This document shows, piece after piece, positions 22,217 through 30,907 of a DNA stretch of 32,353 bases. The notes beneath the pieces were generated by a model. It had not been told where the DNA came from and made no database searches. It saw only the letters and a program-made list of their open reading frames with translations. Made by a program: the position numbers and the translations under genes. Origin of the DNA: an uncultured Clostridia bacterium. Lineage in GTDB: Bacteria > Bacillota > Clostridia > Christensenellales > CAG-138. How positions within the stretch are numbered: position 1 is the first letter of the stretch; each line of letters starts with the position of its first letter. Location: assembly GCA_905235205.1 (NCBI GenBank), contig CAJOKM010000006.1, positions 1-32,353 on the forward strand. Reading direction: 5' to 3'.

Positions 22217-23317
22217 ATGCTGGTACTGGACGAATACAAAATGCAGCTGGGCGAGCTGAACGAAACGCTCGCGCTCGCGCATAAACAAATGAACGCCGAT
22301 GCGCTCAAAGACGAGCTTCAAACGCTCGAAGCGCAGATGGGCGAGACCGATTTCTGGAACGACGTGGAGAATGCCAACAAGGTCTCCTCGCGCGTGAAGG
22401 CGATCAAGGATAAGCTTGAACGGCTTTCAAAGCTGGACGGTCAGAGCGAGGACATCGCAACCCTGATCGAGATGGCGGAGGAAGAGGACGACGAGAGCCT
22501 GCTTGAGGAGCTCAAAAACGAGCTGAAGTCCTTCGACGATAAGATGACTGCCCTGCGGCTCGAAATGCTCTTAAAAGGCCCGTACGACAATTCTAACGCG
22601 ATTCTGTCACTGCACGCGGGGGCAGGCGGCACGGAGGCGCAGGACTGGACGGAGATGCTGTACCGCATGTACACGCGCTACTGCGAAAAACGCGGCTGGC
22701 AGGTCAAGGAGCTCGATCTTTTGGACGGCGACGACGCGGGTATCAAGTCGGTCACGTTCGAGGTCGAGGGCGAAAACGCGTACGGGTATCTGAAGGCGGA
22801 AAAGGGCGTGCACCGGCTGGTGCGCATCTCGCCGTTCGATTCGTCGGCGCGGCGACACACCTCGTTCTCGTCGCTCGACGTCACGCCGATCTTTGATGAA
22901 GACGTCAGCGACATCAAGATCGAGCCGGACGAGATCCGTGTGGATACCTACCGCTCCGGCGGTGCGGGCGGACAGAACGTCAACAAGGTCAGCTCCGCGA
23001 TCCGCATCACGCATCTTGCGACCGGCATCGTCGTGCAGTGCCAGAACGAGCGCAGCCAGCTTCAGAACAAGGAAATGGCGATGCGCATCCTGAAGGGCAA
23101 ACTCCTCGAACTGCAGGAGCGCGAGCGCGAACAGCAGATGCAGGAGATCAAGGGCGAAATGAAGAAGATCGAGTGGGGCAGCCAGATCCGTTCTTACGTC
23201 TTCCAGCCGTACACGCTGGTCAAGGATCACCGCACCGGCGCCGAGAACGGCAATATCCAGGCGGTCATGGACGGCGATCTCGACCTGTTCATCTCCGCGT
23301 ATCTGACGCAGTCGTAA
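22217..23317 (+). CDS. prfB: Peptide chain release factor 2, without programmed frameshift
   Basis: The 366-residue protein is a class I release factor. It carries RISPFDSSARRHTSFSS, in which SPF reads the stop codon and defines RF2 (UGA and UAA), and YRSGGAGGQNVNKVSSAIR with the catalytic GGQ. Many bacteria control prfB by a +1 frameshift at an in-frame UGA near codon 25. Here the frame is open from MLVLDEYKMQLGELNETLAL through the same region without a CTTTGA site, so this copy lacks that control. GGAGGAG precedes ATG 22217. In relatives prfB commonly neighbours hpf and secA, and both are within 4 kb here. A terminator follows. Confidence 0.96.
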   Translation: MLVLDEYKMQLGELNETLALAHKQMNADALKDELQTLEAQMGETDFWNDVENANKVSSRVKAIKDKLERLSKLDGQSEDIATLIEMAEEEDDESLLEELKNELKSFDDKMTALRLEMLLKGPYDNSNAILSLHAGAGGTEAQDWTEMLYRMYTRYCEKRGWQVKELDLLDGDDAGIKSVTFEVEGENAYGYLKAEKGVHRLVRISPFDSSARRHTSFSSLDVTPIFDEDVSDIKIEPDEIRVDTYRSGGAGGQNVNKVSSAIRITHLATGIVVQCQNERSQLQNKEMAMRILKGKLLELQEREREQQMQEIKGEMKKIEWGSQIRSYVFQPYTLVKDHRTGAENGNIQAVMDGDLDLFISAYLTQS

Positions 23318-23324
23318 CAAGCAG

Positions 23325-23348
23325 GGCGTTCCTTAGGGAGCGCCTTTT
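23325..23348 (+). terminator. Terminator after prfB
   Basis: GGCGTTCC / GGAGCGCC pair around TTAG with one G-U pair, followed by TTTT at 23345-23348. It begins 7 bases after the prfB stop. Confidence 0.82.
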
Positions 23349-23406
23349 GCCGTAAACGGAATTGCTCGTTTGAACGGACAAAAAAGAAAAAAGGGGGAGA
23401 GAAAGT

Positions 23407-24072
23407 ATGTTTCCAAATGCGCATAATGGGGTCAAAAAGCTGTTCGCGGCTGAGATCCTCGATCTGTTCGGGGTCGTCGCACTGACGCTTGCCGTTATCT
23501 TTGCAGCTTTGTTTGCGACGGCTGTGGAAGCGGATTCCGCAGGCGCGGCGATCGGATTCGGCGCTGCCCTGATTATCTTCGGGATTGCCGCGGGTACGCT
23601 CGGTATCATCGCGACGATTCTCACCATCGTGGGGCTGAAAAGAGCCGGTATTGACGAGGTCAATTTCAAGCAGGGTCTGATCTTTGCGCTCATCGCGCTT
23701 GCGCTGACCGTCGGTTCGTCGATTCTTTCCGCGGCGGCGGGCAAAACCATCTTTGACGATCTGCTTTCGGGTCTTTACAGCATCGCTACGGCGTGCGTGA
23801 CCCTGTGCGTCGTGAGAGGGATCGGCGTTCTTGCGGAAAAGCTCGGCAATCATGCGATGGCTTCGAGGGGCAGAAAACTCTATGTCTTCTACGCGGTTCT
23901 ATTGATCGCATCCGCGGTGCTTCGGTTTGTTTCCGGAATTCTGGGCAACAAGCCGGGATTTGTGACGGTCGCGCTGCCGCTCGTCCTGATCGCCGCGATC
24001 GGTTCTCTTGCCGCATACATCATCTACCTGGTCTACCTCGCGCAGGCGAAGAAGATGCTCGCCGAAAACTGA
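23407..24072 (+). CDS. Unknown multi-pass membrane protein (221 aa)
   Basis: The protein starts MFPNAHNGVKKLFAAEILDL and has six predicted hydrophobic helices (about residues 20-40, 46-78, 88-108, 117-137, 158-178 and 188-212), with a short cytoplasmic end (LAQAKKMLAEN). No conserved catalytic motif is visible and I recognise no family. AGGGGGAGAG lies before the ATG. No clear promoter was found in the 90 bases upstream; it may be read by transcription passing the prfB terminator or from a promoter that I cannot see. A strong two-way terminator follows. The reading frame is convincing by length, composition and ribosome site. Confidence 0.75.
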   Translation: MFPNAHNGVKKLFAAEILDLFGVVALTLAVIFAALFATAVEADSAGAAIGFGAALIIFGIAAGTLGIIATILTIVGLKRAGIDEVNFKQGLIFALIALALTVGSSILSAAAGKTIFDDLLSGLYSIATACVTLCVVRGIGVLAEKLGNHAMASRGRKLYVFYAVLLIASAVLRFVSGILGNKPGFVTVALPLVLIAAIGSLAAYIIYLVYLAQAKKMLAEN

Positions 24073-24113
24073 ATCAGGATTCGAAACACATAAATTGCGG
24101 CTTTGCCGTATGA

Positions 24114-24145
24114 AAAAGGAGCTTCCCGTGCGGGAAGCTCCTTTT
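24114..24145. terminator. Bidirectional terminator between the 23407 gene and hpf
   Basis: AAAAGGAGCTTCCCG and CGGGAAGCTCCTTTT form a perfect 15-bp stem. The A run on one side and the T run on the other supply a U tract for both directions. It lies 41 bases after the plus gene and 11 bases after the hpf stop on the minus strand. Confidence 0.93.
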
Positions 24146-24156
24146 CTGGGTGAAAC

Positions 24157-24678
24157 TTACAACGGCTCGATCAGACCGAAATTGCCGTCCTTCCGTTTAT
24201 AAAGAACGTTGATCTCATTGGAGTCGACGTTGCGGAATACGTAGAACGCATGTCCGAGCAATTCGAGTTGCAGCATGGCCTCTTCCTCGCTCATCGGTTT
24301 GACGGAGAACTGCTTCACGCGTACGATCCGCGGTCCGTCCTCTTCGTCATCGTACTCCTCGACGGGGAGATCGCGGAACGCATCCTGACGAAGTCCCTTG
24401 GCAAGACGCGTGCGGTTATGCACGATCTGCTTTTCGAGCTTTTCGACGATGTTGTCGAGCGATGCATACATATCGCCCGAGACCTCCTCGCCGCGGATGA
24501 TGCGTCCCTCGTGGGGGATCGTCACCTCGACGATATGGCGGTTCTTTTCGACGGAGAGGGTGACCTGTGCTTCGGTGTCCTGCGGGAAGTACCGATCCAG
24601 TTTGGAAAGCTTCTTCTCAGCGACTTCGCGCATGTAGGAGGAGACTTCCAAGTTCTTACCGGAAAAAGAGATACGCAT
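24157..24678 (-). CDS. hpf: Ribosome hibernation-promoting factor, long form
   Basis: The 173-residue protein has the S30AE domain (MRISFSGKNLEVSSYMREVA to about residue 98), which enters the mRNA and tRNA sites of the small subunit, a charged linker (PVEEYDDEEDGPRIV) and the C-terminal dimerisation domain (about 112-173, with LLGHAFYVFRNVDSNEINVL). The long form joins two ribosomes into an inactive 100S dimer in stationary phase. ATG 24678 has GGAG upstream at good distance; a longer frame from 24699 adds seven residues without a ribosome site. The leader has a hairpin. The usual neighbours secA and prfB flank it at a distance. Assignment is secure. Confidence 0.96.
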   Translation of the reverse strand: MRISFSGKNLEVSSYMREVAEKKLSKLDRYFPQDTEAQVTLSVEKNRHIVEVTIPHEGRIIRGEEVSGDMYASLDNIVEKLEKQIVHNRTRLAKGLRQDAFRDLPVEEYDDEEDGPRIVRVKQFSVKPMSEEEAMLQLELLGHAFYVFRNVDSNEINVLYKRKDGNFGLIEPL

Positions 24679-24693
24679 ATGTTCCACTCCTTC

Positions 24694-24718
24694 TGACACG
24701 GGTATTGTTTACGTGTCA
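24694..24718 (-). other. Hairpin in the hpf leader
   Basis: On the minus strand TGACACG and CGTGTCA pair perfectly around an 11-base loop, about 15 bases before the start codon. TACTAT (24729-24724, minus) just upstream could be a -10; I find no convincing -35. The stem may lie at the 5' end of the hpf message. Confidence 0.45.
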
Positions 24719-24976
24719 CCTATATAGTACCATACTTTTTCGGAAATTGCCGCACTTTTTTGAAAAAAAGTATGAAATCCCTAAAAATTTGTTTTTGCGC
24801 CGCGTTCCGACAGGGTTTGTCCGAAAAAACGGCGTGTTTTTGAGAAAAACGAAAAGATGTTGCATTCCGTTCACATGCAGAACGCTTTTTTGACAAAAGC
24901 GGGAGGTATACTGAACGCGCAAGGTGAAGATCACTTTGCGGATTCAAGATGCTTCTTGATAAAAACTCCCCCCCTC
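24719..24976. other. AT-rich region with A tracts and short palindromes
   Basis: No credible gene is seen here. The stretch 24720-24900 is much richer in A and T than the surroundings, with many A and T tracts. ACTTTTTT-GA-AAAAAAGT (24754-24771) is a perfect palindrome. Two further stems, CGCAAGGTGA / TCACTTTGCG (24918-24940, one G-U pair) and TCAAGA / TCTTGA (24943-24958), lie just before the terminator at 24977, so a short RNA could be made from here. Confidence 0.45.
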
Positions 24977-25010
24977 AGAAAAGCGCGCCGCCCCCTCGGC
25001 GCGCTTTTCT
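24977..25010. terminator. Bidirectional terminator with 14-bp stem
   Basis: AGAAAAGCGCGCCG and CGGCGCGCTTTTCT form a perfect stem around CCCCCT. T runs exist for both strands. On the minus strand it would stop transcripts from the 25202-25498 gene; on the plus strand it would end a possible short RNA. Confidence 0.8.
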
Positions 25011-25037
25011 TCAGCTGTCGGAGAAGGGGGTAGAACA

Positions 25038-25117
25038 GTTGCGGCGATATAAAGAAGTGAAATACCGGCAGGAAAAAAGGCGAAGGGTCGCCTTTTCTTT
25101 GATTGGTTCGCCGCAAC
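25038..25117. repeat. Nested inverted repeat with an internal terminator-like stem
   Basis: The outer arms GTTGCGGCGA (25038-25047) and TCGCCGCAAC (25108-25117) are perfect 10-bp complements 60 bases apart. Inside, AAAAGGCGA / TCGCCTTTT (25075-25096) form a second stem with A and T tracts, itself able to act as a two-way terminator. The whole 80-base unit lies between the 24977 terminator and the small gene at 25202. Confidence 0.65.
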
Positions 25118-25201
25118 TTATCCGCATTTTCGCCCCTTCGCATACGTCAGTATAGCTCGGGGCGAAGAACGCGAATTCTGCCTCCCTTTCCAGTAGCCGA
25201 C

Positions 25202-25498
25202 TTATTCCTTTCCGGGACGCGGGCGGAACTGCGAGAAAAGCTGCATCATTTGCAGCATCCGTTCCATATCCGGCTGCGAGGGCTTCGGCGCGGGCGGCGG
25301 AGGCGGCGGGGGCGGAGCGGGAACGGAAACGTTCAGCCGGTAGGCAAGCTGATCAATGAGAGACTGCGGCAGAAGCGGCGCAAGCGCTTTGACGTACGCC
25401 TGCACGCCGGCGCGGCCGTGTTCGTCGCGTACCGCCTCACCCAGCGTGACGGCGCAGGACAGCGGGGACGGACCGTTTCGTTGCGGTTGTGCGTTCAT
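25202..25498 (-). CDS. Small proline-rich protein of unknown function (98 aa)
   Basis: The protein starts MNAQPQRNGPSPLSCAVTLG, has a predicted helical middle (RAGVQAYVKALAPLLPQSLI), a run of about eight prolines (VPAPPPPPPPPAPKP) and a Met-rich end (MERMLQMMQLFSQF). GGAGG precedes the ATG at good distance, which decides this start among several. No transmembrane helix or signal peptide is seen. The divergent gene at 25578 encodes another small helical protein, and 79 bases separate them. I do not recognise a family. The polyproline run would need elongation factor P for smooth translation, which is known for such stretches in general. The minus-strand terminators at 25096 and 25010 would end this transcript. 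Confidence 0.65.
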   Translation of the reverse strand: MNAQPQRNGPSPLSCAVTLGEAVRDEHGRAGVQAYVKALAPLLPQSLIDQLAYRLNVSVPAPPPPPPPPAPKPSQPDMERMLQMMQLFSQFRPRPGKE

Positions 25499-25577
25499 AG
25501 GCGTTCCTCCATACCGCATGATATGCCGCCGGCACGAAATCGGTGCGCGGCGCATAGGATGGAACGAGGTGACGAAC

Positions 25578-25790
25578 ATGAATCTGAACGAGCAATACGA
25601 AACATACCGCAATCAAACAAGTGATGAACTCATGGAAACGCTGATCCGCCTGACCGCCGAGCAGCGGCAGACCGGTGAAATGAACCGGTCGAAGATGGAG
25701 GAAATCTACGCCATGCTGTCTCCGATGCTCTCCGAAAACCAACGGGCGCGCATGCGCGAAATCATTGAAAGGCTCAACGCGCCCATCTGA
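25578..25790 (+). CDS. Small helical protein of unknown function (70 aa)
   Basis: The 70-residue protein starts MNLNEQYETYRNQTSDELME and is predicted to be almost fully alpha-helical and soluble, ending MREIIERLNAPI. Charged and hydrophobic residues alternate in heptad-like fashion (LMETLIRLTAEQRQ, MEEIYAMLSPMLSENQRARM), suggesting a helical bundle or coiled coil. GAGGTG lies 7 bases before the ATG. It is divergent from the 98-aa gene. No family is recognised. The gene is followed by the repeat-rich region before secA, without a clear terminator directly after the stop. Confidence 0.68.
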   Translation: MNLNEQYETYRNQTSDELMETLIRLTAEQRQTGEMNRSKMEEIYAMLSPMLSENQRARMREIIERLNAPI

Positions 25791-25807
25791 CCCAAACCGC
25801 CGTAAAA

Positions 25808-25837
25808 CGTTGCGAAGCGTTCACAATCGCCCCCTTT
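25808..25837. repeat. 30-bp direct repeat, left copy
   Basis: The sequence starting CGTTGCGAAGCGTTCACAAT and ending CGCCCCCTTT recurs without mismatch at 26020-26049. The copies start 212 bp apart and enclose 182 bp with several palindromes. The left copy lies 17 bases after the stop of the 70-aa gene. Confidence 0.9.
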
Positions 25838-25856
25838 GCAGCGAGGCGATTCCCGT

Positions 25857-25880
25857 CGTCGAAAAACAGGTTTTTCGACG
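25857..25880. repeat. Palindrome inside the direct-repeat region
   Basis: CGTCGAAAAAC and GTTTTTCGACG are perfect 11-bp complements around AG. A second, imperfect stem follows at about 25891-25945: CCGCCTAAAACC and GGTTTTTGGGCGG around CTTC with one bulge. Neither looks like a terminator of a known gene. Confidence 0.7.
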
Positions 25881-25949
25881 TGTCCGCTGCGGCGGGGTTT
25901 GCGCTCCCGCCTAAAACCCTTCGGTTTTTGGGCGGCGGAAGCGAAAGGT

Positions 25950-25982
25950 GTCAAATGCACCGCACATGTCGCTGCATTTGAC
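25950..25982 (-). repeat. Dispersed palindromic element, copy B
   Basis: GTCAAATGCA and TGCATTTGAC form a perfect 10-bp stem around CCGCACATGTCGC. Read on the minus strand it aligns with copy A at 16203-16235, with matching flanks and a one-base loop difference. Both copies stand in intergenic regions. Confidence 0.75.
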
Positions 25983-26019
25983 GGCATTTGGCGCCGGTGC
26001 AAGAAACGATCCGGAAAAT

Positions 26020-26049
26020 CGTTGCGAAGCGTTCACAATCGCCCCCTTT
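26020..26049. repeat. 30-bp direct repeat, right copy
   Basis: This is an exact copy of 25808-25837. Its last three bases (TTT) are also the first bases of the -35 box of the secA promoter. AACGAT / ATCGTT (26005-26023) form a small stem overlapping its left edge. Confidence 0.9.
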
Positions 26050-26075
26050 CCATGGGAGCGATAGTGTGATATAAT
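26047..26075 (+). promoter_or_regulatory. Promoter of secA
   Basis: TATAAT (26070-26075) is exact consensus and preceded by TGA, an extended -10. TTTCCA (26047-26052), four of six matches, lies 17 bp upstream. The start codon is 29 bases after the -10. Confidence 0.75.
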
Positions 26076-26103
26076 CAATTTACTATCGTTCAAGGAGATT
26101 CAT

Positions 26104-28848
<2,745 letters not shown>

Positions 28849-28852
28849 AGAG

Positions 28853-28878
28853 AAGGCGGTCAACCGACCGCCTTTTTT
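28853..28878 (+). terminator. Terminator after secA
   Basis: AAGGCGGTC / GACCGCCTT pair around AACC, and TTTTTT runs to 28878. It begins 5 bases after the stop codon. It may also help to end the minus-strand transcript that stops at 28913. Confidence 0.92.
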
Positions 28879-28912
28879 CATGCGCTTTGTGCAATGCATG
28901 CCGAAAAGCAAT

Positions 28913-29857
28913 TCACGGCGAAGCCGAAAAGGAACCGCTGACATATGTTTCCATAAGCTGATTCCATTGCCTTTCATCACAGTATGGACCATAGTTATCA
29001 ACATTGATCCCTCTGTCGCACTTGCTGACGACTACATAACCATACTGACAATACAAGACGTATACCAGATCGTTAGAATCACCTTTGAATTGTAAAACGA
29101 TTCCTTCCTGATTGTTTTTGACGAAAAACGGAAGTCCGACCGGATTCCGGTATTTAAGAGCAGCAAGGTCATTCAGGATTGTTTCTGTCGGAACGGAATC
29201 AAGCTTTTTCAATACGGTGTATTCAAAAACATCTGATTTGCTCCCTTGCGCATACGTTTCGATCGCTGTCACCCGGACATAGGAAACGGAAACGATCTCA
29301 TTCGTTCGACTGGTATAGTCGTAGCAGACCGGATTGTTTTCAGCGTCGTTGCTTACGCCAACGACCATCAGAAAGAAAGCAGGGTAAATCAGCAAATGCA
29401 CACCAATCACGATCAGGACGATATTGAACGCGATCCGTCCGCGACGCAGCAGCAGCCGAAGCACGCCGCATCCGATCAGCAGAAGCAGAATCACGACAGC
29501 AACAAACAACAGCCATGAAAATACGCTGTTGCTGCTGTCAAACTGCAGCCTTTTGATGACGATGGAAAGGCAAAGCGCGATGAGCCCTGCCACGATCGTG
29601 CCGACCACGGCAAAGCAGATGATCCGGTTCCGCTTTTCCGCATCGACCCTGGGATTGCTTTTTTGCGGCGCGTCAAGATCGCCGACGGACGCAAGCGCTG
29701 CGTCGTACGCCTCCGATTCGGTCGCGCCGTTTCGAATCTCCTCATCGTAGCGGTCGAGCGCGCTCAAAACGAGCTCGTCCAAAAGTCCCTTGTCTTTTTT
29801 CGAGCTGAAGGCCGCGCCGTACCTGCGCCTGACGGCTTCTGCAAGCTGATCTCGCAT
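28913..29857 (-). CDS. Membrane protein with N-terminal DUF1700/HAAS-like domain and extracytoplasmic domain (314 aa)
   Basis: The first 65 residues form a charged helical domain (MRDQLAEAVRRRYGAAFSSK, then ALDRYDEEIRNGATESEAY and DAALASVGDL), matching the HAAS/DUF1700 type of signal-adapter domain. Three predicted helices follow (about 80-102, 113-138 and 143-168). The last 145 residues are hydrophilic with four Cys (NPVCYDYT, VLYCQYGYVV, SKCDRGI, GPYCDE) and, given a cytoplasmic N-terminus, should lie outside. AGGAGG precedes the ATG. It is the last gene of the padR operon. The N-terminal domain is paralogous to that of the preceding gene (LDRYDEE and ALASVGDL shared), but the rest is not. 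A sensory role is inferred. Confidence 0.8.
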   Translation of the reverse strand: MRDQLAEAVRRRYGAAFSSKKDKGLLDELVLSALDRYDEEIRNGATESEAYDAALASVGDLDAPQKSNPRVDAEKRNRIICFAVVGTIVAGLIALCLSIVIKRLQFDSSNSVFSWLLFVAVVILLLLIGCGVLRLLLRRGRIAFNIVLIVIGVHLLIYPAFFLMVVGVSNDAENNPVCYDYTSRTNEIVSVSYVRVTAIETYAQGSKSDVFEYTVLKKLDSVPTETILNDLAALKYRNPVGLPFFVKNNQEGIVLQFKGDSNDLVYVLYCQYGYVVVSKCDRGINVDNYGPYCDERQWNQLMETYVSGSFSASP

Positions 29858-29872
29858 AACGGTTCCTCCTAA

Positions 29873-30451
29873 TCAATTCAGATTGTCATCGTCTTTGACG
29901 GTCAGAGAATCATCGAGGTCGAGCATCTGCATCGTGTTTTCTTCGATCGGTCTGGCGCCGGAAGACGCAGCCGGAACAAACACCGAAAAGAATAACAGGA
30001 GCAGAAAAGCGCAGTATGCAGCAAGGGCGCCGCCGACCACAACGCCTGTGACGTGCAGGCCTTTCCGGGGAGAACCGAGCAGCAGTCGAATGACGCAGTA
30101 GGCAGCCGGAACGAGACCGACGGCGATCCCGGCAAACAGCAGCCAGAATTCAAGGAAGACGGACATCACGGCGGCGACCGCAAGCAGCAGAGCGGCGACG
30201 CCCGAAATTACGCTGATGACGACGATCCTGCGCGTCTTCTCGATTCCGCATTCCGTCCGAATCTCTTTCAAATCGCCGACGGACGCAAGCGCCGCTCTGT
30301 ATGCGGCCTGTTCGGACGAGTTGTTTTGCCGCTCCTCGTCATACCGGTCGAGAACATTGGCAATCAGCTCCTCACGCGCCTCCTTTGCCGTGCGCGATCG
30401 ATAGGTTGAACCGAATCTGCGTTTTACGGTCTTTGAAAGCTTATTCCTCAT
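29873..30451 (-). CDS. DUF1700/HAAS-like membrane protein (192 aa)
   Basis: The N-terminal domain (about residues 1-66: MRNKLSKTVKRRFGSTYRSR, then NVLDRYDEERQNNSSEQAAY and RAALASVGDL) is of the DUF1700/HAAS type that commonly follows a padR gene. Three hydrophobic helices follow (about 75-99, 100-125 and 130-158), then a short acidic tail (LDLDDSLTVKDDDN). The start at 30451 has GGGAG upstream at proper distance, while an in-frame ATG three codons earlier is too close to it. The gene overlaps padR by 11 bases, so the two are coupled. In known systems PadR controls the genes for such membrane proteins, which respond to envelope stress or drugs; the signal here is unknown. Confidence 0.82.
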   Translation of the reverse strand: MRNKLSKTVKRRFGSTYRSRTAKEAREELIANVLDRYDEERQNNSSEQAAYRAALASVGDLKEIRTECGIEKTRRIVVISVISGVAALLLAVAAVMSVFLEFWLLFAGIAVGLVPAAYCVIRLLLGSPRKGLHVTGVVVGGALAAYCAFLLLLFFSVFVPAASSGARPIEENTMQMLDLDDSLTVKDDDNLN

Positions 30452-30788
30452 GATGTTCATCTCCCGTTTCCAGCAATCGATCGAGAATATCTTTGGTTTC
30501 CCGCCAGTTTTGAAGCTGTCGCTGCACTTCCATCCGCCCCTTGACGCTGATACAATAGTAACGGCGGCGCGCGCCGCTGTCGTTGGAACCCCAATAGGAG
30601 GAAATAGAACCGGCTTCTTCCAATCGACGAAAAGCACTGTAAAGCGTCGCTTCCTTGAGTTCGAAGCGATCGCCTGTCAGCTGACGCACGGTTTTATTGA
30701 TCTCGTAGCCGTAACTGTCGCCTTTCATAAGCTGTGCCAGTATGATCGTATCGATATGTCCGCGAATGATGTCGGATGAAATAGCCAT
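30441..30788 (-). CDS. PadR family transcriptional regulator
   Basis: The 115-residue protein is a winged-helix repressor of the short PadR type. It contains IDTIILAQLMKGDSYGYEIN, the recognition part GDRFELKEATLYSAFRRLEE and the wing GARRRYYCISVKGR, followed by a C-terminal dimerisation helix (VQRQLQNWRETKDIL). PadR proteins usually repress their own operon and are released by small aromatic or lipophilic molecules. A palindrome over the -10 of its promoter (30814-30827) is a likely operator. AGGAGGG precedes the ATG. It is the first gene of a three-gene operon with two DUF1700/HAAS-like membrane proteins. Assignment is strong; the ligand is unknown. Confidence 0.95.
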   Translation of the reverse strand: MAISSDIIRGHIDTIILAQLMKGDSYGYEINKTVRQLTGDRFELKEATLYSAFRRLEEAGSISSYWGSNDSGARRRYYCISVKGRMEVQRQLQNWRETKDILDRLLETGDEHHEE

Positions 30789-30811
30789 CGAAATCCCTCC
30801 TGTCTGCGTAC

Positions 30812-30840
30812 ATTATATAACGATATACCTCGCCTGTCAA
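30812..30840 (-). promoter_or_regulatory. Perfect consensus promoter of the padR operon
   Basis: On the minus strand TTGACA (30840-30835) and TATAAT (30817-30812) are exact hexamers with a 17-bp spacer. The -10 lies 24 bases before the padR start codon. A promoter of this strength usually requires repression, which fits an autoregulating PadR. Confidence 0.92.
30814..30827. promoter_or_regulatory. Putative PadR operator
   Basis: TATAT-AACG-ATATA is a perfect dyad of 5-bp arms with a 4-bp centre, covering four bases of the -10 and ten of the spacer. Position and A/T-rich symmetry suit a PadR site; binding is inferred. Confidence 0.5.
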
Positions 30841-30868
30841 GGTAATTGCGGTCAAGAACCCGCAACAC

Positions 30869-30896
30869 AAAAAGGACCACCGCGGCGGCCCTTTTT
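30869..30896 (-). terminator. Terminator after the flavin reductase-like gene
   Basis: AAAAAGG and CCTTTTT flank a GC-rich core (CC-A-CCGCGG-C-GG) that folds with two mismatches. It lies 12 bases after the minus-strand stop at 30908. The A run on the plus strand gives the U tract on the minus strand. Confidence 0.78.
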
Positions 30897-30907
30897 GCAC
30901 AGGATTG

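Noticed and set aside
22217..22330. Programmed +1 frameshift in prfB
   Set aside because: The frame is continuous through the N-terminal region and no CTTTGA site with an upstream internal Shine-Dalgarno is present.
24890..24912. TTGACA and TATACT as a promoter for a small RNA
   Set aside because: The hexamers are only 11 bp apart, too close for sigma-A. No other -35 was found at 16-18 bp from TATACT.
24949..25155. Plus-strand open frame of 68 codons
   Set aside because: It runs through two strong hairpins, lacks a ribosome site and has a low-complexity translation.
25808..26049. CRISPR-like array
   Set aside because: Only two copies of a 30-bp repeat exist, 182 bp apart, the intervening sequence is palindromic and there are no cas genes.
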